From positions 25,917 through 89,916 of the forward strand of contig NZ_JAQIOZ010000020.1 in assembly GCF_028023675.1 (NCBI RefSeq): a DNA stretch of 64,000 nt. Reading direction: 5' to 3'. Each line of letters starts with the position of its first letter. The first letter of the stretch is position 1. This DNA comes from Primorskyibacter aestuariivivens. Lineage in GTDB: Bacteria; Pseudomonadota; Alphaproteobacteria; Rhodobacterales; Rhodobacteraceae. The notes beneath the pieces are model-generated. The model made no database searches. It was not told the origin of the DNA and saw only the letters and a list, made by a program, of their open reading frames with translations. Positions 1 to 9,253 of the stretch are shown piece by piece. Position numbers and translations under genes: made by a program.

Positions 1-56
1 TTCAGCGGATCGCGGAACCTGCCCGCATTGGCATCTGTAACAGTCTGATCTTTCAT
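1..56 (-). CDS. Possible N-terminus of a divergent gene, partial
   Basis: An ATG on the minus strand at 56 opens 18 codons without a stop and runs off the left edge (it begins MKDQTVTDANAGRFRDPL). It would be divergent from zwf. No clear ribosome binding site precedes it, and I do not recognise the family. It is kept only because the start lies at a sensible distance from the zwf regulatory region. Confidence 0.3.
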   Translation of the reverse strand, partial: MKDQTVTDANAGRFRDPL

Positions 57-305
57 GAACTTGTCGCTACCCCGCACATATAGTTCCGGAGTTAAAGACC
101 TGTGCCGCGCTTGCCAATGGGCGGGCAACATGGCTGACGCCATTGTGAAGCGGCTTTGGCGTGTTAAGATTTGCCCGGGTGATGTAATCCGCGCCGTATG
201 GATGAAAATTGTTAGCGCTAACTTGAATATGCGCGCGCACAGGTATATGCGCTGAGGCAACGCCAAGTCGGTGCACATGCCGACACAACCTGAAGAGGGC
301 TTCTT
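57..305. other. Intergenic region upstream of zwf
   Basis: This stretch of about 250 bases carries no convincing gene. The short open frame at 55-255 runs through the palindromic operator and has no recognisable protein character. The region contains the operator at 211-222, and a purine-rich ribosome binding site (AGAGGGC) just before the zwf start. Confidence 0.6.
211..222. promoter_or_regulatory. LacI-type operator upstream of zwf
   Basis: GTTAGCGCTAAC is a perfect 12-bp palindrome with a central CG, the usual form of LacI-family operators. It lies about 84 bases upstream of the zwf ATG. The identical 12-mer lies at 7480-7491 upstream of eno. Two exact copies in front of two central-carbon genes argue for one shared regulator. 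PckR-like LacI regulators of alphaproteobacterial central carbon metabolism are a reasonable candidate, but none is encoded here. Confidence 0.7.
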
Positions 306-1757
306 ATGGTATCGCGTGTCATTCCCGTCGAGACATTCGACCTTGTCATATTCGGCGGCACCGGGGATCTGGCGCGCCGCAAGATCTTGCCCGGCCTGTT
401 TCGCCGTTTCTGCTCGGGGCAGATGCCCAAGGAGGCCCGCATCATCGGCGCGGCGCGCTCCGAGATGGACGATGCCGGGTTTCGCGAGCTGGTCCGCGAC
501 GCCATCCACGAGTTCGACAGCAAGCGGCCCGATGATTGCCCGGAGCTGAACGGTTTCCTTGAGTGCCTGGCCTATGTCGCGGTGGACGCCAAGGGCGATG
601 GCGGCTGGAACGAGCTGTCGGCGCTGATGCGCGAGGGTACGGTGCGAGCATTCTACCTGTCCGTGGCACCGTCGCTTTTCGGGGATATCGCCGAACGGTT
701 GCACACCCGTGGGCTTGCCCTGCGCGACAGCCGGATCGTGGTGGAGAAACCCTTTGGCCGCGATCTGGCCTCGGCCCGCGCGCTCAACGAAACGCTGGCG
801 CTGCATTTCCACGAAGACCAGATCTACCGAATCGATCACTACCTGGGCAAGGAAACGGTTCAGAACCTGATGGCCGTGCGGTTCGGCAACATGCTGTTCG
901 AGCCGCTGTGGAACAGCCAGTATATCGACCATATCCAGATCACCGTGGCCGAGACCGTCGGCGTCGGTGGCCGCGGCGCCTATTATGACAAATCGGGTGC
1001 CATGCGGGATATGGTGCAGAACCACCTGATGCAGCTTTTGTGCCTGATCGCGATGGAGCCTCCCTCGCGGTTCGAACCGGATTCGGTGCGTGACGAGAAA
1101 CTCAAGGTGATCCGGGCGCTGGAACCGGTGGATTACCACCACATCGTCCGGGGTCAATATGACAAGACCGATACCCAGCCGGGCTATCGTGAGCATGCCG
1201 AAAACCCCCGCTCTCATACCGAAAGCTACATTGCCATGAAGTGCCATATCTCCAATTGGCGCTGGGCAGGCACGCCGTTTTACATGCGCACCGGCAAGCG
1301 CCTGCGCGCCCGCGCGAGCGAGATCGCCATCGTGTTCAAGGACACACCGCATTCGATCTTTGACGAGGATGCGGGGCGGCACCGCAACACGCTGGTCATT
1401 CACCTGCAACCGAAAGAGGGCATGGAGCTTGGTGTCACGATCAAGGAACCGGGGCCGGGGGGTATGCGCCTTATTGATGTGCCGCTGGACATGACCTTTC
1501 AGGAGGCTTTGGGCCCCGATGTCGAGGATGTGCCGGACGCCTATGAGCGGCTGATCATGGATGTGATCCGTGGCAACCAGACCCTGTTCATGCGCGGTGA
1601 CGAGGTCGAGGCCGCCTGGGCCTGGACCGATCCGATCATCGAGGGCTGGGAAGCGCGCAAGGAAGTGCCTAAACTCTACGACAGCGGGTCGAGCGGCCCG
1701 GAGGATGCGCTGATGCTGATGCATCGGGACGGGCGCAAGTGGCGGGAGATCAAGTGA
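306..1757 (+). CDS. zwf: Glucose-6-phosphate 1-dehydrogenase
   Basis: Oxidises glucose 6-phosphate to 6-phosphogluconolactone with NAD(P)+ and feeds the Entner-Doudoroff and pentose phosphate routes in the cytoplasm. The 483-residue product has the full family length. The N-terminal dinucleotide fold shows GGTGDLARRK at residues 17-26, and the substrate-binding signature IDHYLGKE is at about 176-183. It is first in an operon with pgl, whose ATG overlaps the zwf stop codon (TGATG), and pgi. A LacI-type palindrome about 84 bases upstream suggests regulation by sugar or central-carbon status. Nothing unusual in the protein. Confidence 0.97.
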   Translation: MVSRVIPVETFDLVIFGGTGDLARRKILPGLFRRFCSGQMPKEARIIGAARSEMDDAGFRELVRDAIHEFDSKRPDDCPELNGFLECLAYVAVDAKGDGGWNELSALMREGTVRAFYLSVAPSLFGDIAERLHTRGLALRDSRIVVEKPFGRDLASARALNETLALHFHEDQIYRIDHYLGKETVQNLMAVRFGNMLFEPLWNSQYIDHIQITVAETVGVGGRGAYYDKSGAMRDMVQNHLMQLLCLIAMEPPSRFEPDSVRDEKLKVIRALEPVDYHHIVRGQYDKTDTQPGYREHAENPRSHTESYIAMKCHISNWRWAGTPFYMRTGKRLRARASEIAIVFKDTPHSIFDEDAGRHRNTLVIHLQPKEGMELGVTIKEPGPGGMRLIDVPLDMTFQEALGPDVEDVPDAYERLIMDVIRGNQTLFMRGDEVEAAWAWTDPIIEGWEARKEVPKLYDSGSSGPEDALMLMHRDGRKWREIK

Positions 1758-2428
1758 TGGATTTCGTGACATATGCCGATCAGGAGATGTTGGCCATCGA
1801 CCTGGCCAACCAGATCGCAGGCGAGCTGACCGCAGCGCTGGAGCATGAAGACCGCGTGCTGATGGCCGTGCCGGGCGGCACCACGCCGGGCCCGATCTTT
1901 GACGATCTTTGTGCTGCGGATCTCGACTGGTCGCGGGTGGATGTGATGCTGACAGATGAGCGTTGGGTCCCGGAGGATCACGCGCGCTCGAACACACGGC
2001 TGATCCGCGAACGCTTGCTGGTGGATCGCGCGGCGGCGGCCCGCTATATCCCGCTTTACATGCCCGGTGAGACACCCGAGGAGCGCCTGGCCGATCTGGA
2101 AACAAATATCGTGCCGCGCCTGCCGATCTCGGTCCTGCTGCTGGGCATGGGTGCGGATATGCACACCGCGTCGCTGTTTCCGGGCGCGGACAAGCTCGCC
2201 GAGGCGCTGGATGCGGACGCGCCGGTGTTGATGCCCATGCGGGCCCCCGGCGCGCCAGAGCCGCGCATTACCCTGACCGCGCGGGTGCTTGATGGGGCGC
2301 TGTCCAAGCACATCGTCATCTTTGGCGAAGACAAGAAAGCGGCGCTGGAACAGGCCCGCACACTCAAGCCGATTGATGCGCCGGTCTCGGCGGTCCTGGC
2401 CGAGACCCGGGTGCATTGGGCACCGTGA
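1757..2428 (+). CDS. pgl: 6-phosphogluconolactonase
   Basis: Hydrolyses 6-phosphogluconolactone, the product of Zwf, to 6-phosphogluconate. The product is 223 residues, normal for the DevB/Pgl family. The phosphate-binding stretch PGGTTPG lies at residues 39-45, and LTDERWVP and LLGMGADMHTASLFPG are the conserved family segments. I chose the ATG at 1757, which overlaps the zwf stop codon, over an in-frame start 18 bases earlier inside zwf. The overlap points to translational coupling. pgi follows after 27 bases. Confidence 0.95.
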   Translation: MDFVTYADQEMLAIDLANQIAGELTAALEHEDRVLMAVPGGTTPGPIFDDLCAADLDWSRVDVMLTDERWVPEDHARSNTRLIRERLLVDRAAAARYIPLYMPGETPEERLADLETNIVPRLPISVLLLGMGADMHTASLFPGADKLAEALDADAPVLMPMRAPGAPEPRITLTARVLDGALSKHIVIFGEDKKAALEQARTLKPIDAPVSAVLAETRVHWAP

Positions 2429-2455
2429 TACTATTCAGAATTGAGGAGTTCACCA

Positions 2456-4057
2456 ATGTGGGCTGATTTGCAGGAACATGCCAAGGGCGTGACCGACCGG
2501 AAAATCACAGAGTTGTTCGAAAAACCCGCGCGCGCTGCGGAATTTTCCACAGAATTCGATCAATTATTGTTCGATTACTCCAAAACAAACATTGATGACA
2601 CTGCGCGCGACATGCTCCTGAAGCTGGCCAGAGAGCGCAATGTCGCCGCCCGCCGCGACGCCATGTTCGCGGGCGACAAGATCAACGAGACCGAAACCCG
2701 CGCCGTGCTGCATACCGCCCTGCGCAACCTCGATGGCGGCCCTGTGATGGTCGATGGCGAGGATGTCATGCCCGGTGTTATGGACACGCTGGCGCGGATG
2801 GAGGCGTTTGCCGGGGATGTGCGCAGCGGGCGGTTCACGGGGCAGGGCGGTGCCATCACCGATGTGGTCAATATCGGCATCGGCGGCTCCGATCTTGGCC
2901 CCGTGATGGCCTGCGCCGCGTTGTCGCCCTATGCCGACGGGCCACGCACGCATTTCGTCTCGAACGTGGACGGCGCGGATATTGCCGACACGTTGCGCGG
3001 GCTGAACCCGGAAACGACGCTGGTGATTGTCGCCTCCAAGACGTTCACCACGATCGAGACCATGACCAATGCGCGCACGGCCAAGGCCTGGATGTCCGAG
3101 CGCGTCAGCGACCCGGCGGCACAGTTTGCCGCGCTCAGCACGTCGGATGAGAAAACCGCTGCGTTTGGTATCGATCCCTCCCGCGTTTTCGGCTTCGAGG
3201 ATTGGGTTGGCGGGCGCTACTCAATGTGGGGGCCGATTGGGCTATCCATCATGATTGCCATCGGTGCGGATGCGTTCCGCGCCTTCCTGCGCGGCGCGCA
3301 AGCCATGGACCGCCATTTCCGTTCGGCGGAGTTCCACGAAAACATGCCGGTGCTGTTGGCGCTGGTCGGCATCTGGCACAATCAGGTGCTGGGCCATGCC
3401 ACGCGCGCGGTGCTGCCTTATGACAACCGGCTGATCCGGTTGCCTGCCTATCTGCAACAGCTTGAGATGGAGAGTAACGGCAAATCCGTCTCCATGCACG
3501 GCGCGGACTTGCCGTATGATTCGGGTCCCGTGGTCTGGGGCGAGCCGGGCACCAATGGCCAGCACGCGTTCTACCAGTTGATCCATCAGGGCACCCGCGT
3601 GATCCCTTGCGAGTTTCTCGTGGCTGCCGAGGGTCATGAACCGGACCTGGCACATCATCACGAACTTCTGGTCGCCAATTGCCTTGCCCAATCCGAGGCG
3701 CTGATGCGCGGCCGCACGCCGGACGAGGCGCGTGAAAAAGTGCGCGGCCAGTTCGAAGGCGAGGAGCTGGAGCGTCAGGCCCGCCACCGTGTCTTCCCCG
3801 GCAATCGTCCGTCGACCACGTTGATCTACCCGAAACTGACGCCCGAGGTTCTGGGCCAGATCGTGGCGCTCTATGAGCATCGCGTCTTTGTCGAAGGCGT
3901 GATCCTAGGCATCAACTCCTATGACCAATGGGGCGTGGAACTAGGCAAGGAACTGGCCACCGCGCTGGGTCCGATTGTCGCCGGTGAGGAAAGCGCCGAA
4001 GGCAAGGACGGCTCGACCCAAATGCTTGTGGAGTATGTATTGAAAAACCGGGGCTGA
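2456..4057 (+). CDS. pgi: Glucose-6-phosphate isomerase
   Basis: Interconverts glucose 6-phosphate and fructose 6-phosphate. In an Entner-Doudoroff organism this lets fructose 6-phosphate be recycled into Zwf. The product is 533 residues. Signature segments include [14 protein letters not shown], the active-site GSDLGP, and MESNGKSV. The ATG at 2456 follows a clear GAGGAG ribosome binding site, and an in-frame start 15 bases upstream has none. It is the last gene of the zwf-pgl-pgi operon and is followed by two strong hairpins. Confidence 0.97.
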   Translation: MWADLQEHAKGVTDRKITELFEKPARAAEFSTEFDQLLFDYSKTNIDDTARDMLLKLARERNVAARRDAMFAGDKINETETRAVLHTALRNLDGGPVMVDGEDVMPGVMDTLARMEAFAGDVRSGRFTGQGGAITDVVNIGIGGSDLGPVMACAALSPYADGPRTHFVSNVDGADIADTLRGLNPETTLVIVASKTFTTIETMTNARTAKAWMSERVSDPAAQFAALSTSDEKTAAFGIDPSRVFGFEDWVGGRYSMWGPIGLSIMIAIGADAFRAFLRGAQAMDRHFRSAEFHENMPVLLALVGIWHNQVLGHATRAVLPYDNRLIRLPAYLQQLEMESNGKSVSMHGADLPYDSGPVVWGEPGTNGQHAFYQLIHQGTRVIPCEFLVAAEGHEPDLAHHHELLVANCLAQSEALMRGRTPDEAREKVRGQFEGEELERQARHRVFPGNRPSTTLIYPKLTPEVLGQIVALYEHRVFVEGVILGINSYDQWGVELGKELATALGPIVAGEESAEGKDGSTQMLVEYVLKNRG

Positions 4058-4068
4058 GGCCCCGGTTT
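4045..4068 (+). terminator. Hairpin spanning the pgi stop codon
   Basis: A perfect 10-bp stem, AAACCGGGGC paired with GCCCCGGTTT, has a 4-base loop (TGAG) that contains the pgi stop codon. No T-run follows directly. It probably acts with the second hairpin at 4084-4110, or protects the mRNA 3' end. Confidence 0.5.
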
Positions 4069-4083
4069 CCCAGAGACGTGTTG

Positions 4084-4112
4084 GCCCGCCGAAACGCTCG
4101 GCGGGCTGTTTT
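4084..4112 (+). terminator. Rho-independent terminator after pgi
   Basis: A 9-bp GC-rich stem (GCCCGCCGA with TCGGCGGGC, loop AACGC) is followed by TGTTTTC. It ends where the convergent doxX gene ends, so it probably terminates the zwf operon and may also separate the two converging transcripts. Confidence 0.7.
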
Positions 4113-4513
4113 CATGCGGTGGCTGCGCGGGCCGACGATCCGGTCCAGGCATCCACCGACCATGCGCCTGCGCCAGTCAGGGCAAGGGCGATGTAACCCC
4201 CTGTCAGCGCAAGGTTCTTCATGAACATGGTCATTTGCATCTGGTCGGCCGGCACGAAGTGATAGAGCACGCCCGAGGCCAGACAGAACGCGCCAAGCGC
4301 CAGCGCCACAAGCCGGGTCTGAAAGCCCACAAGCAGCGCGACGCCGCCCAGGATTTCAAACGCGATTACCGGCCAGGCCAGAAAGCCGGGCACGCCGCCC
4401 GATTCCATGAAACCGGCAAAGCCTTCGACATTTCCAAGCTTGCCGATCCCGGCCATGATGAACAGAACGGCCAGCAGAACGCGGGCCACGAGCGGTGCAA
4501 TCGTTTGGGTCAT
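4112..4513 (-). CDS. DoxX family membrane protein
   Basis: A 133-residue integral membrane protein of the DoxX family. These are small four-helix inner-membrane proteins, often linked to redox stress or quinone-type metabolism, and their reaction is generally unknown. Hydrophobic segments start near residues 6, 45, 70 and 95, and the characteristic FIMAGIGKL is near the N-terminus. I chose the ATG at 4513, which follows AAGGAT; the longer upstream frame is not protein-like. It stands alone on the minus strand, with a palindrome (4599-4612) about 85 bases upstream as a possible operator. Confidence 0.85.
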   Translation of the reverse strand: MTQTIAPLVARVLLAVLFIMAGIGKLGNVEGFAGFMESGGVPGFLAWPVIAFEILGGVALLVGFQTRLVALALGAFCLASGVLYHFVPADQMQMTMFMKNLALTGGYIALALTGAGAWSVDAWTGSSARAATA

Positions 4514-4598
4514 GATGCGTATCCTTGTAGTTTGATCATTGACCCGCTTATGCCGATGTGCGGTGGTGTCGGTAATTCCAATATTTGAAACAGGCCTT

Positions 4599-4612
4599 GT
4601 GCAATTTTGCAC
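4599..4612. promoter_or_regulatory. Palindromic site in the doxX upstream region
   Basis: GTGCAA-TT-TTGCAC forms perfect 6-bp arms around 2 bases. It lies between the cupin gene stop and the doxX start, about 86 bases upstream of doxX. Arm length and spacing fit a dimeric helix-turn-helix repressor such as a MarR or LysR type. No such regulator is adjacent. Confidence 0.4.
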
Positions 4613-4631
4613 TGAATGGTTGGGTGTGGGA

Positions 4632-5048
4632 TCAGGGAATATCAAACCCCGGCGAAGCCAGTTCGAACCCTTCGAATTGAAACCCCGGGCTGACCGTGCA
4701 GCCCACCAAAGTCCAGTCTCCGGTGCTCACCGCGCTTTGCCAGTGATGCGCGGGCACGATCCGTTGTGGCAACTGGCCGGCGGCAAGGTCCGGCCCCAGC
4801 ATATGATCGGTTTTCGGCCCGGCATCGGTGTCCGCCATGGACAGGATCAACGGCGCACCGGCATAGAAATGCCAGATCTCCGTGGCGTCCACCCGGTGCC
4901 AATGGCTGCGCTCGCCCGCGGGCAGAAGGAAATAAATACAGGTGCCGCAAGGCCGCCCATTGCCATCCGCCACCCAGGTCTGGCGGAAATACCCGCCCTC
5001 GGGATGCGGGGCGAGGTTCAGGTGGGCGATGATCTCGTCTGCGGTCAT
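4632..5048 (-). CDS. Cupin-fold protein, DUF985 family
   Basis: A 138-residue protein of the DUF985 (Cupin_5) family, a single small beta-barrel. It begins with a conserved HPEGGYFRQTW segment and has SHWHRVDATEIWHFYAG, typical of the cupin metal or ligand site. The C-terminal VSPGFQFEGFELA is also typical of the family. No enzymatic role is established for most members, so I assign none. The ATG at 5048 gives the expected length. It is upstream of doxX on the same strand, but a 118-base gap with a palindrome makes co-transcription uncertain. Confidence 0.85.
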   Translation of the reverse strand: MTADEIIAHLNLAPHPEGGYFRQTWVADGNGRPCGTCIYFLLPAGERSHWHRVDATEIWHFYAGAPLILSMADTDAGPKTDHMLGPDLAAGQLPQRIVPAHHWQSAVSTGDWTLVGCTVSPGFQFEGFELASPGFDIP

Positions 5049-5257
5049 GGGGGCACCTTAACCCCGGTCACAAACCCGTGAAAGACCATAGGTGCGCGCC
5101 AATTTCTTTGGTATATAAGCAAGACTTCGCCGGGACCCGGCAAGAAGGCGCTGGAATCCCGGCGTCCTGCTCAAAGGGGATGTTGCGCCCTGATCCGTGC
5201 CTATCTGTTGAAACGAGTGCCCCACATTGGGCGCGTATGCGACCACAGGAGGAAGAC

Positions 5258-5533
5258 ATGACATTTCGATTTTTGATCCCGGCCGTGCTTGCCGGTTTTA
5301 CGCTGTCGGCCTGCGATACGCTGACCACGGAACAGCGCACCGTGGCCGGTGTGGCGGGCGGGGCCGCCGCCGGTCTGATCGCAGCCTCGGTACTGAAAGC
5401 CGACAACAACTGGCGCATCATCGCGGCTCTGGCCGGGGCCGCCGCAGGCACGGTCGTGGCCCAGAACACGGCCACCGGGCGTTGCGCCTATTCCAATGGT
5501 GACGGCACCTATTACACCGCACCCTGCCGCTAA
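5258..5533 (+). CDS. Small glycine-zipper lipoprotein
   Basis: A 91-residue predicted outer-membrane lipoprotein. The N-terminal signal ends in a lipobox (TLSAC, cysteine near residue 18). Two glycine/alanine-rich helices follow (GVAGGAAAGLIAA and AALAGAAAGTVVA), a glycine-zipper pattern like that of 17-kDa antigen-type proteins. The C-terminus has two cysteines (GRCAYSNGDG and APCR). The start is the ATG at 5258 after AGGAGGAAG; the longer upstream frame is not protein-like. Its stop overlaps the stop of the convergent GNAT gene by a few bases. The specific role is unknown. Confidence 0.75.
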   Translation: MTFRFLIPAVLAGFTLSACDTLTTEQRTVAGVAGGAAAGLIAASVLKADNNWRIIAALAGAAAGTVVAQNTATGRCAYSNGDGTYYTAPCR

Positions 5534-6042
5534 AGCCGCATCTCAAAGAACAACAAGTGCCCCTCTGCAATGGGGGGCACTTCCTGATAGGGGCCGCGCG
5601 GGCGAAATCCCATGGTGGTATAAAGCCGCTGCGCAGCGGTCAGCGGTTTGGACGTGTCCATCAGGATGCGGGCAAAACCCAGATCCCGGCAGCCCTCGAT
5701 CAGCGCGGACATGAGCGCAAAACCTGCACCGGTGCCGCGCGCGTCCTCATTGACATAGACCCGCTTGATCTCGGCATCTTCCGGGGACAGGCGATGCACC
5801 ATACCGCAGCCCACAGGCTCCCCATCACGGAGCGCGAGACTCATGAACCCGTCGGGGGGCGCATGTTCCTCGGCCAGCCGCTCCATGAGGGCGGCGTATT
5901 TTTTCGCAGGGTAAAACATGTCCACGATCTCCGCATCAAAGGGCGAGAGCGCCCGGAGGAAGCCGTGATACTCCCAGCACAGCGTGCGCACGGCCGCGAT
6001 ATCGGCCTCGGTGTCGGGTGTGATGATGCGCAGATCGCCCAT
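5530..6042 (-). CDS. GNAT family N-acetyltransferase
   Basis: A 170-residue acetyl-CoA-dependent acetyltransferase. The coenzyme A binding motif A is visible as KRVYVNEDARGTGAGFALM, with RGTGAG as the pyrophosphate loop near residues 104-109. A C-terminal TTMGFRP segment is typical of the fold. The substrate cannot be deduced. The ATG at 6042 comes directly after the eno terminator hairpin, whose 3' arm (GGGGGAC) also serves as the only visible ribosome binding site. It follows eno on the same strand. Confidence 0.88.
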   Translation of the reverse strand: MGDLRIITPDTEADIAAVRTLCWEYHGFLRALSPFDAEIVDMFYPAKKYAALMERLAEEHAPPDGFMSLALRDGEPVGCGMVHRLSPEDAEIKRVYVNEDARGTGAGFALMSALIEGCRDLGFARILMDTSKPLTAAQRLYTTMGFRPRGPYQEVPPIAEGHLLFFEMRL

Positions 6043-6043
6043 G

Positions 6044-6076
6044 AAAAAGTCCCCCTGAACGGTTCAGGAGGACTTT
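6044..6076 (-). terminator. Terminator downstream of eno
   Basis: Read on the minus strand, AAAGTCCTCCTGAA pairs with TTCAGGGGGACTTT across a 3-base loop (14-bp stem, one mismatch) and is followed by a T-run. It ends two bases before the start codon of the GNAT gene, so the terminator and that gene's ribosome binding site overlap. Confidence 0.75.
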
Positions 6077-6132
6077 ATCGATTTTTCCGGGCGGCACGAA
6101 TTATGTTTCGTGCCCCCTTTGATCACGACCGC

Positions 6133-7443
<1,311 letters not shown>

Positions 7444-7479
7444 CTATAGCAGAGTGCTTTGACGGAGGGAACCGTCTTT

Positions 7480-7491
7480 GTTAGCGCTAAC
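7480..7491. promoter_or_regulatory. LacI-type operator upstream of eno
   Basis: GTTAGCGCTAAC, identical in all 12 bases to the palindrome at 211-222. It lies 73 bases upstream of the eno ATG, close to the distance seen at zwf. On the eno strand a weak TTCCCT-N17-TATAGC promoter-like pair lies between operator and gene. Inference: a shared LacI-family regulator controls the Entner-Doudoroff entry genes and enolase. Confidence 0.7.
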
Positions 7492-7521
7492 GTTTATCCG
7501 CCCACATGGTTGCGCAAACAC

Positions 7522-8400
7522 TCATGCGGCGGATGGCCGCTGTCGGACGTGGCGCTCACGCCAAAGCGTGTAAAGCCCCGAGGCCATGATGATGCCCATC
7601 CCGGCCCATGTTGCCGCGTCGGGCCGCTCGCCAAACACTGCCATGCCAATGGCCAGCGCAAAGATCATCCGCGAATAGCGAAATGGTGTGACAAAAGACA
7701 CCTCGCCAATGCGCATCGCGGTGACGATCATGAAATAGGCCACCAGCCCGACCGAAATCGCGGCCAGAAGGATCATCCCGATCCGCAGATCCACCGGGGC
7801 AGGGGCATCGCCTGCCAGCGCCATGAGGATGGCGCCCGTCGGGATGAGCATCAGGAAAGCCTGAAAACTCACCTGCATCGAGGTGATATCGGCGGTGACC
7901 CGGCGCGTCGCCAGATCGCGCAGGGCCAGCCCCAGCATGCCGATCACGGCAAAGAGCGAGGCAGGCACAAACCCCTCCAGCCCGGGCCGGATAATCACAA
8001 GCACGCCCGCAAATCCAACAAGGATCGCCGACCAGCGCCGCCAGCCCACCACCTCGCCCAGAAACAGCGCCGCGCCCAGCGTCACCACCAGCGGCGTGGC
8101 CTGAAGGATGGCCGAGGCCACCGAGAGATCGATGGTGGTGATGGCGGTGACAAATCCCAACGTGCCGATCACCTCGGCCCCGTTGCGCAGCAAAAGCGGC
8201 GCGCGCAGCATGGCGCGCGGAAACAGCCGCCGCCGCTGCGCGATGCAGACCCCGCCAAAGGCAAGCGCGCCACCCGCCCCCAGAAGGATCAGGATCTGCC
8301 CCACCGGCAGAGCCCCGGCCATCAACTTGATGCACATGTCCTCGATCGCAAACCCGGCCATGGCCAGCACCATCAAAAGCGCACCGCGCAGATTTTCCAT
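7522..8400 (-). CDS. EamA/DMT family transporter
   Basis: A 292-residue membrane protein of the drug/metabolite transporter superfamily with ten hydrophobic segments in two EamA repeats. The second repeat includes the conserved ATPLVVTLGAALFLGEVVG block. Such proteins export or import small metabolites, and the substrate cannot be read from sequence. The ATG at 8400 is at the expected N-terminus. An interspersed palindromic repeat (8431-8489) lies between this gene and the Fur-family gene upstream on the same strand. Confidence 0.85.
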   Translation of the reverse strand: MENLRGALLMVLAMAGFAIEDMCIKLMAGALPVGQILILLGAGGALAFGGVCIAQRRRLFPRAMLRAPLLLRNGAEVIGTLGFVTAITTIDLSVASAILQATPLVVTLGAALFLGEVVGWRRWSAILVGFAGVLVIIRPGLEGFVPASLFAVIGMLGLALRDLATRRVTADITSMQVSFQAFLMLIPTGAILMALAGDAPAPVDLRIGMILLAAISVGLVAYFMIVTAMRIGEVSFVTPFRYSRMIFALAIGMAVFGERPDAATWAGMGIIMASGLYTLWRERHVRQRPSAA

Positions 8401-8430
8401 CGCGACCTCGGATCACAGCACGGATCCCGT

Positions 8431-8489
8431 GCTTCTTCTGTTTGAAAATACCTCGGGGGAGTCCCGAAGGGACGGGGGCGGAGCCCCCA
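8431..8489 (-). repeat. Interspersed palindromic repeat, copy A
   Basis: On the minus strand this reads as a GGGGGC/GCCCCC hairpin, a second small GTCCC/GGGAC hairpin, then CTCCCCCGAGGTATTTTC and AAACAGAAGAAGC. The same block occurs at 29194-29257 and 36233-36288. The constant part is CTCCCCCGAGGTATTT followed by AAACAGAAGAAG; the hairpin bases vary but keep pairing. Confidence 0.75.
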
Positions 8490-8504
8490 ACTTCCCTTGC
8501 GGCC

Positions 8505-8915
8505 TTACTTGCGGATCGGCACGCCGTAAAGCTCCAGCCGATGTCCGATAAGCTTGTATCCCAGCTTTTCGGCGATCTTTTCCTGTAACGCTTCGATTTC
8601 AGGATCGACGAATTCGATCACCTCGCCGGAATGCATGTCGATGAGGTGGTCGTGATGGTCGCGCTCGGCATCTTCGTATCGTGCGCGCCCGTCGCCGAAC
8701 TCCAGCTTGTCGAGAATGCCCGCCTCCTCAAAAAGCTTCACCGTGCGATAGACCGTGGCGATGGAAATATCCGCATCACGCGCCGAGGCGCGGGTATAAA
8801 GCTCTTCCACATCCGGGTGATCGTCGCTGTCCTCGATCACGGCGGCAATCACCTTGCGCTGGCCGGTCATGCGCAGGCCCTTGGCCTCGCATCTCTCCAG
8901 AATGGTCTGCCCCAT
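8505..8915 (-). CDS. Fur family transcriptional regulator (Fur/Mur type)
   Basis: A 136-residue metal-responsive repressor. The N-terminal winged helix includes TGQRKVIAAVIE and ISIATVYRTVKLF. The metal-binding hinge is DHHDHLIDMHSGEVIEF. It lacks the C-terminal CxxC zinc pairs of E. coli Fur, as many alphaproteobacterial Fur/Mur proteins do, so manganese or iron could be the signal. I prefer the ATG at 8915; an in-frame GTG at 8924 is also possible. It is transcribed divergently from the DEAD-box helicase across about 340 bases. Confidence 0.88.
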   Translation of the reverse strand: MGQTILERCEAKGLRMTGQRKVIAAVIEDSDDHPDVEELYTRASARDADISIATVYRTVKLFEEAGILDKLEFGDGRARYEDAERDHHDHLIDMHSGEVIEFVDPEIEALQEKIAEKLGYKLIGHRLELYGVPIRK

Positions 8916-9253
8916 GATCGCCACTCGCCCCGTTTCATGACCCCGGTCGTTCCGGCTCCGGGTCTAGGCGATTTGCCGGGCCACGAAAAGACCAAGCTGG
9001 GGAGCGGGACTTGACTTTATGTCGCAAAGCGCGCACATGCCCCACAGCGAAGTCCACTGCCGCGTGAGCAGAGGGTGCCACAGACGCACCCGCAATATGG
9101 ACCGCGACTGTTCCCAAAATCACGCGTGGGGCCAAGGTTTCTGACGATTGCGGGACATTCGGTTCCGTGAAAGGTCGGCGGCCCACCACGATGCTCCGCG
9201 AGAAACGGGGCGACCTGCGTCTGGGCCAATGCCCCGGCGCGAAAGGACATATT
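8916..9253. other. Long divergent intergenic region / helicase leader
   Basis: About 338 bases between the Fur-family start and the helicase start. No gene is supported. It contains TTGACT at about 9012 as a possible -35 element for the helicase and a CCCGG-rich imperfect hairpin near 8940-8965. A long 5' leader would suit a temperature- or growth-regulated RNA helicase, but I see no known RNA motif. Confidence 0.4.

Noticed and set aside
55..255. A 66-codon plus-strand frame before zwf
   Set aside because: It runs across the operator palindrome, lacks a ribosome binding site and has no protein-like composition.
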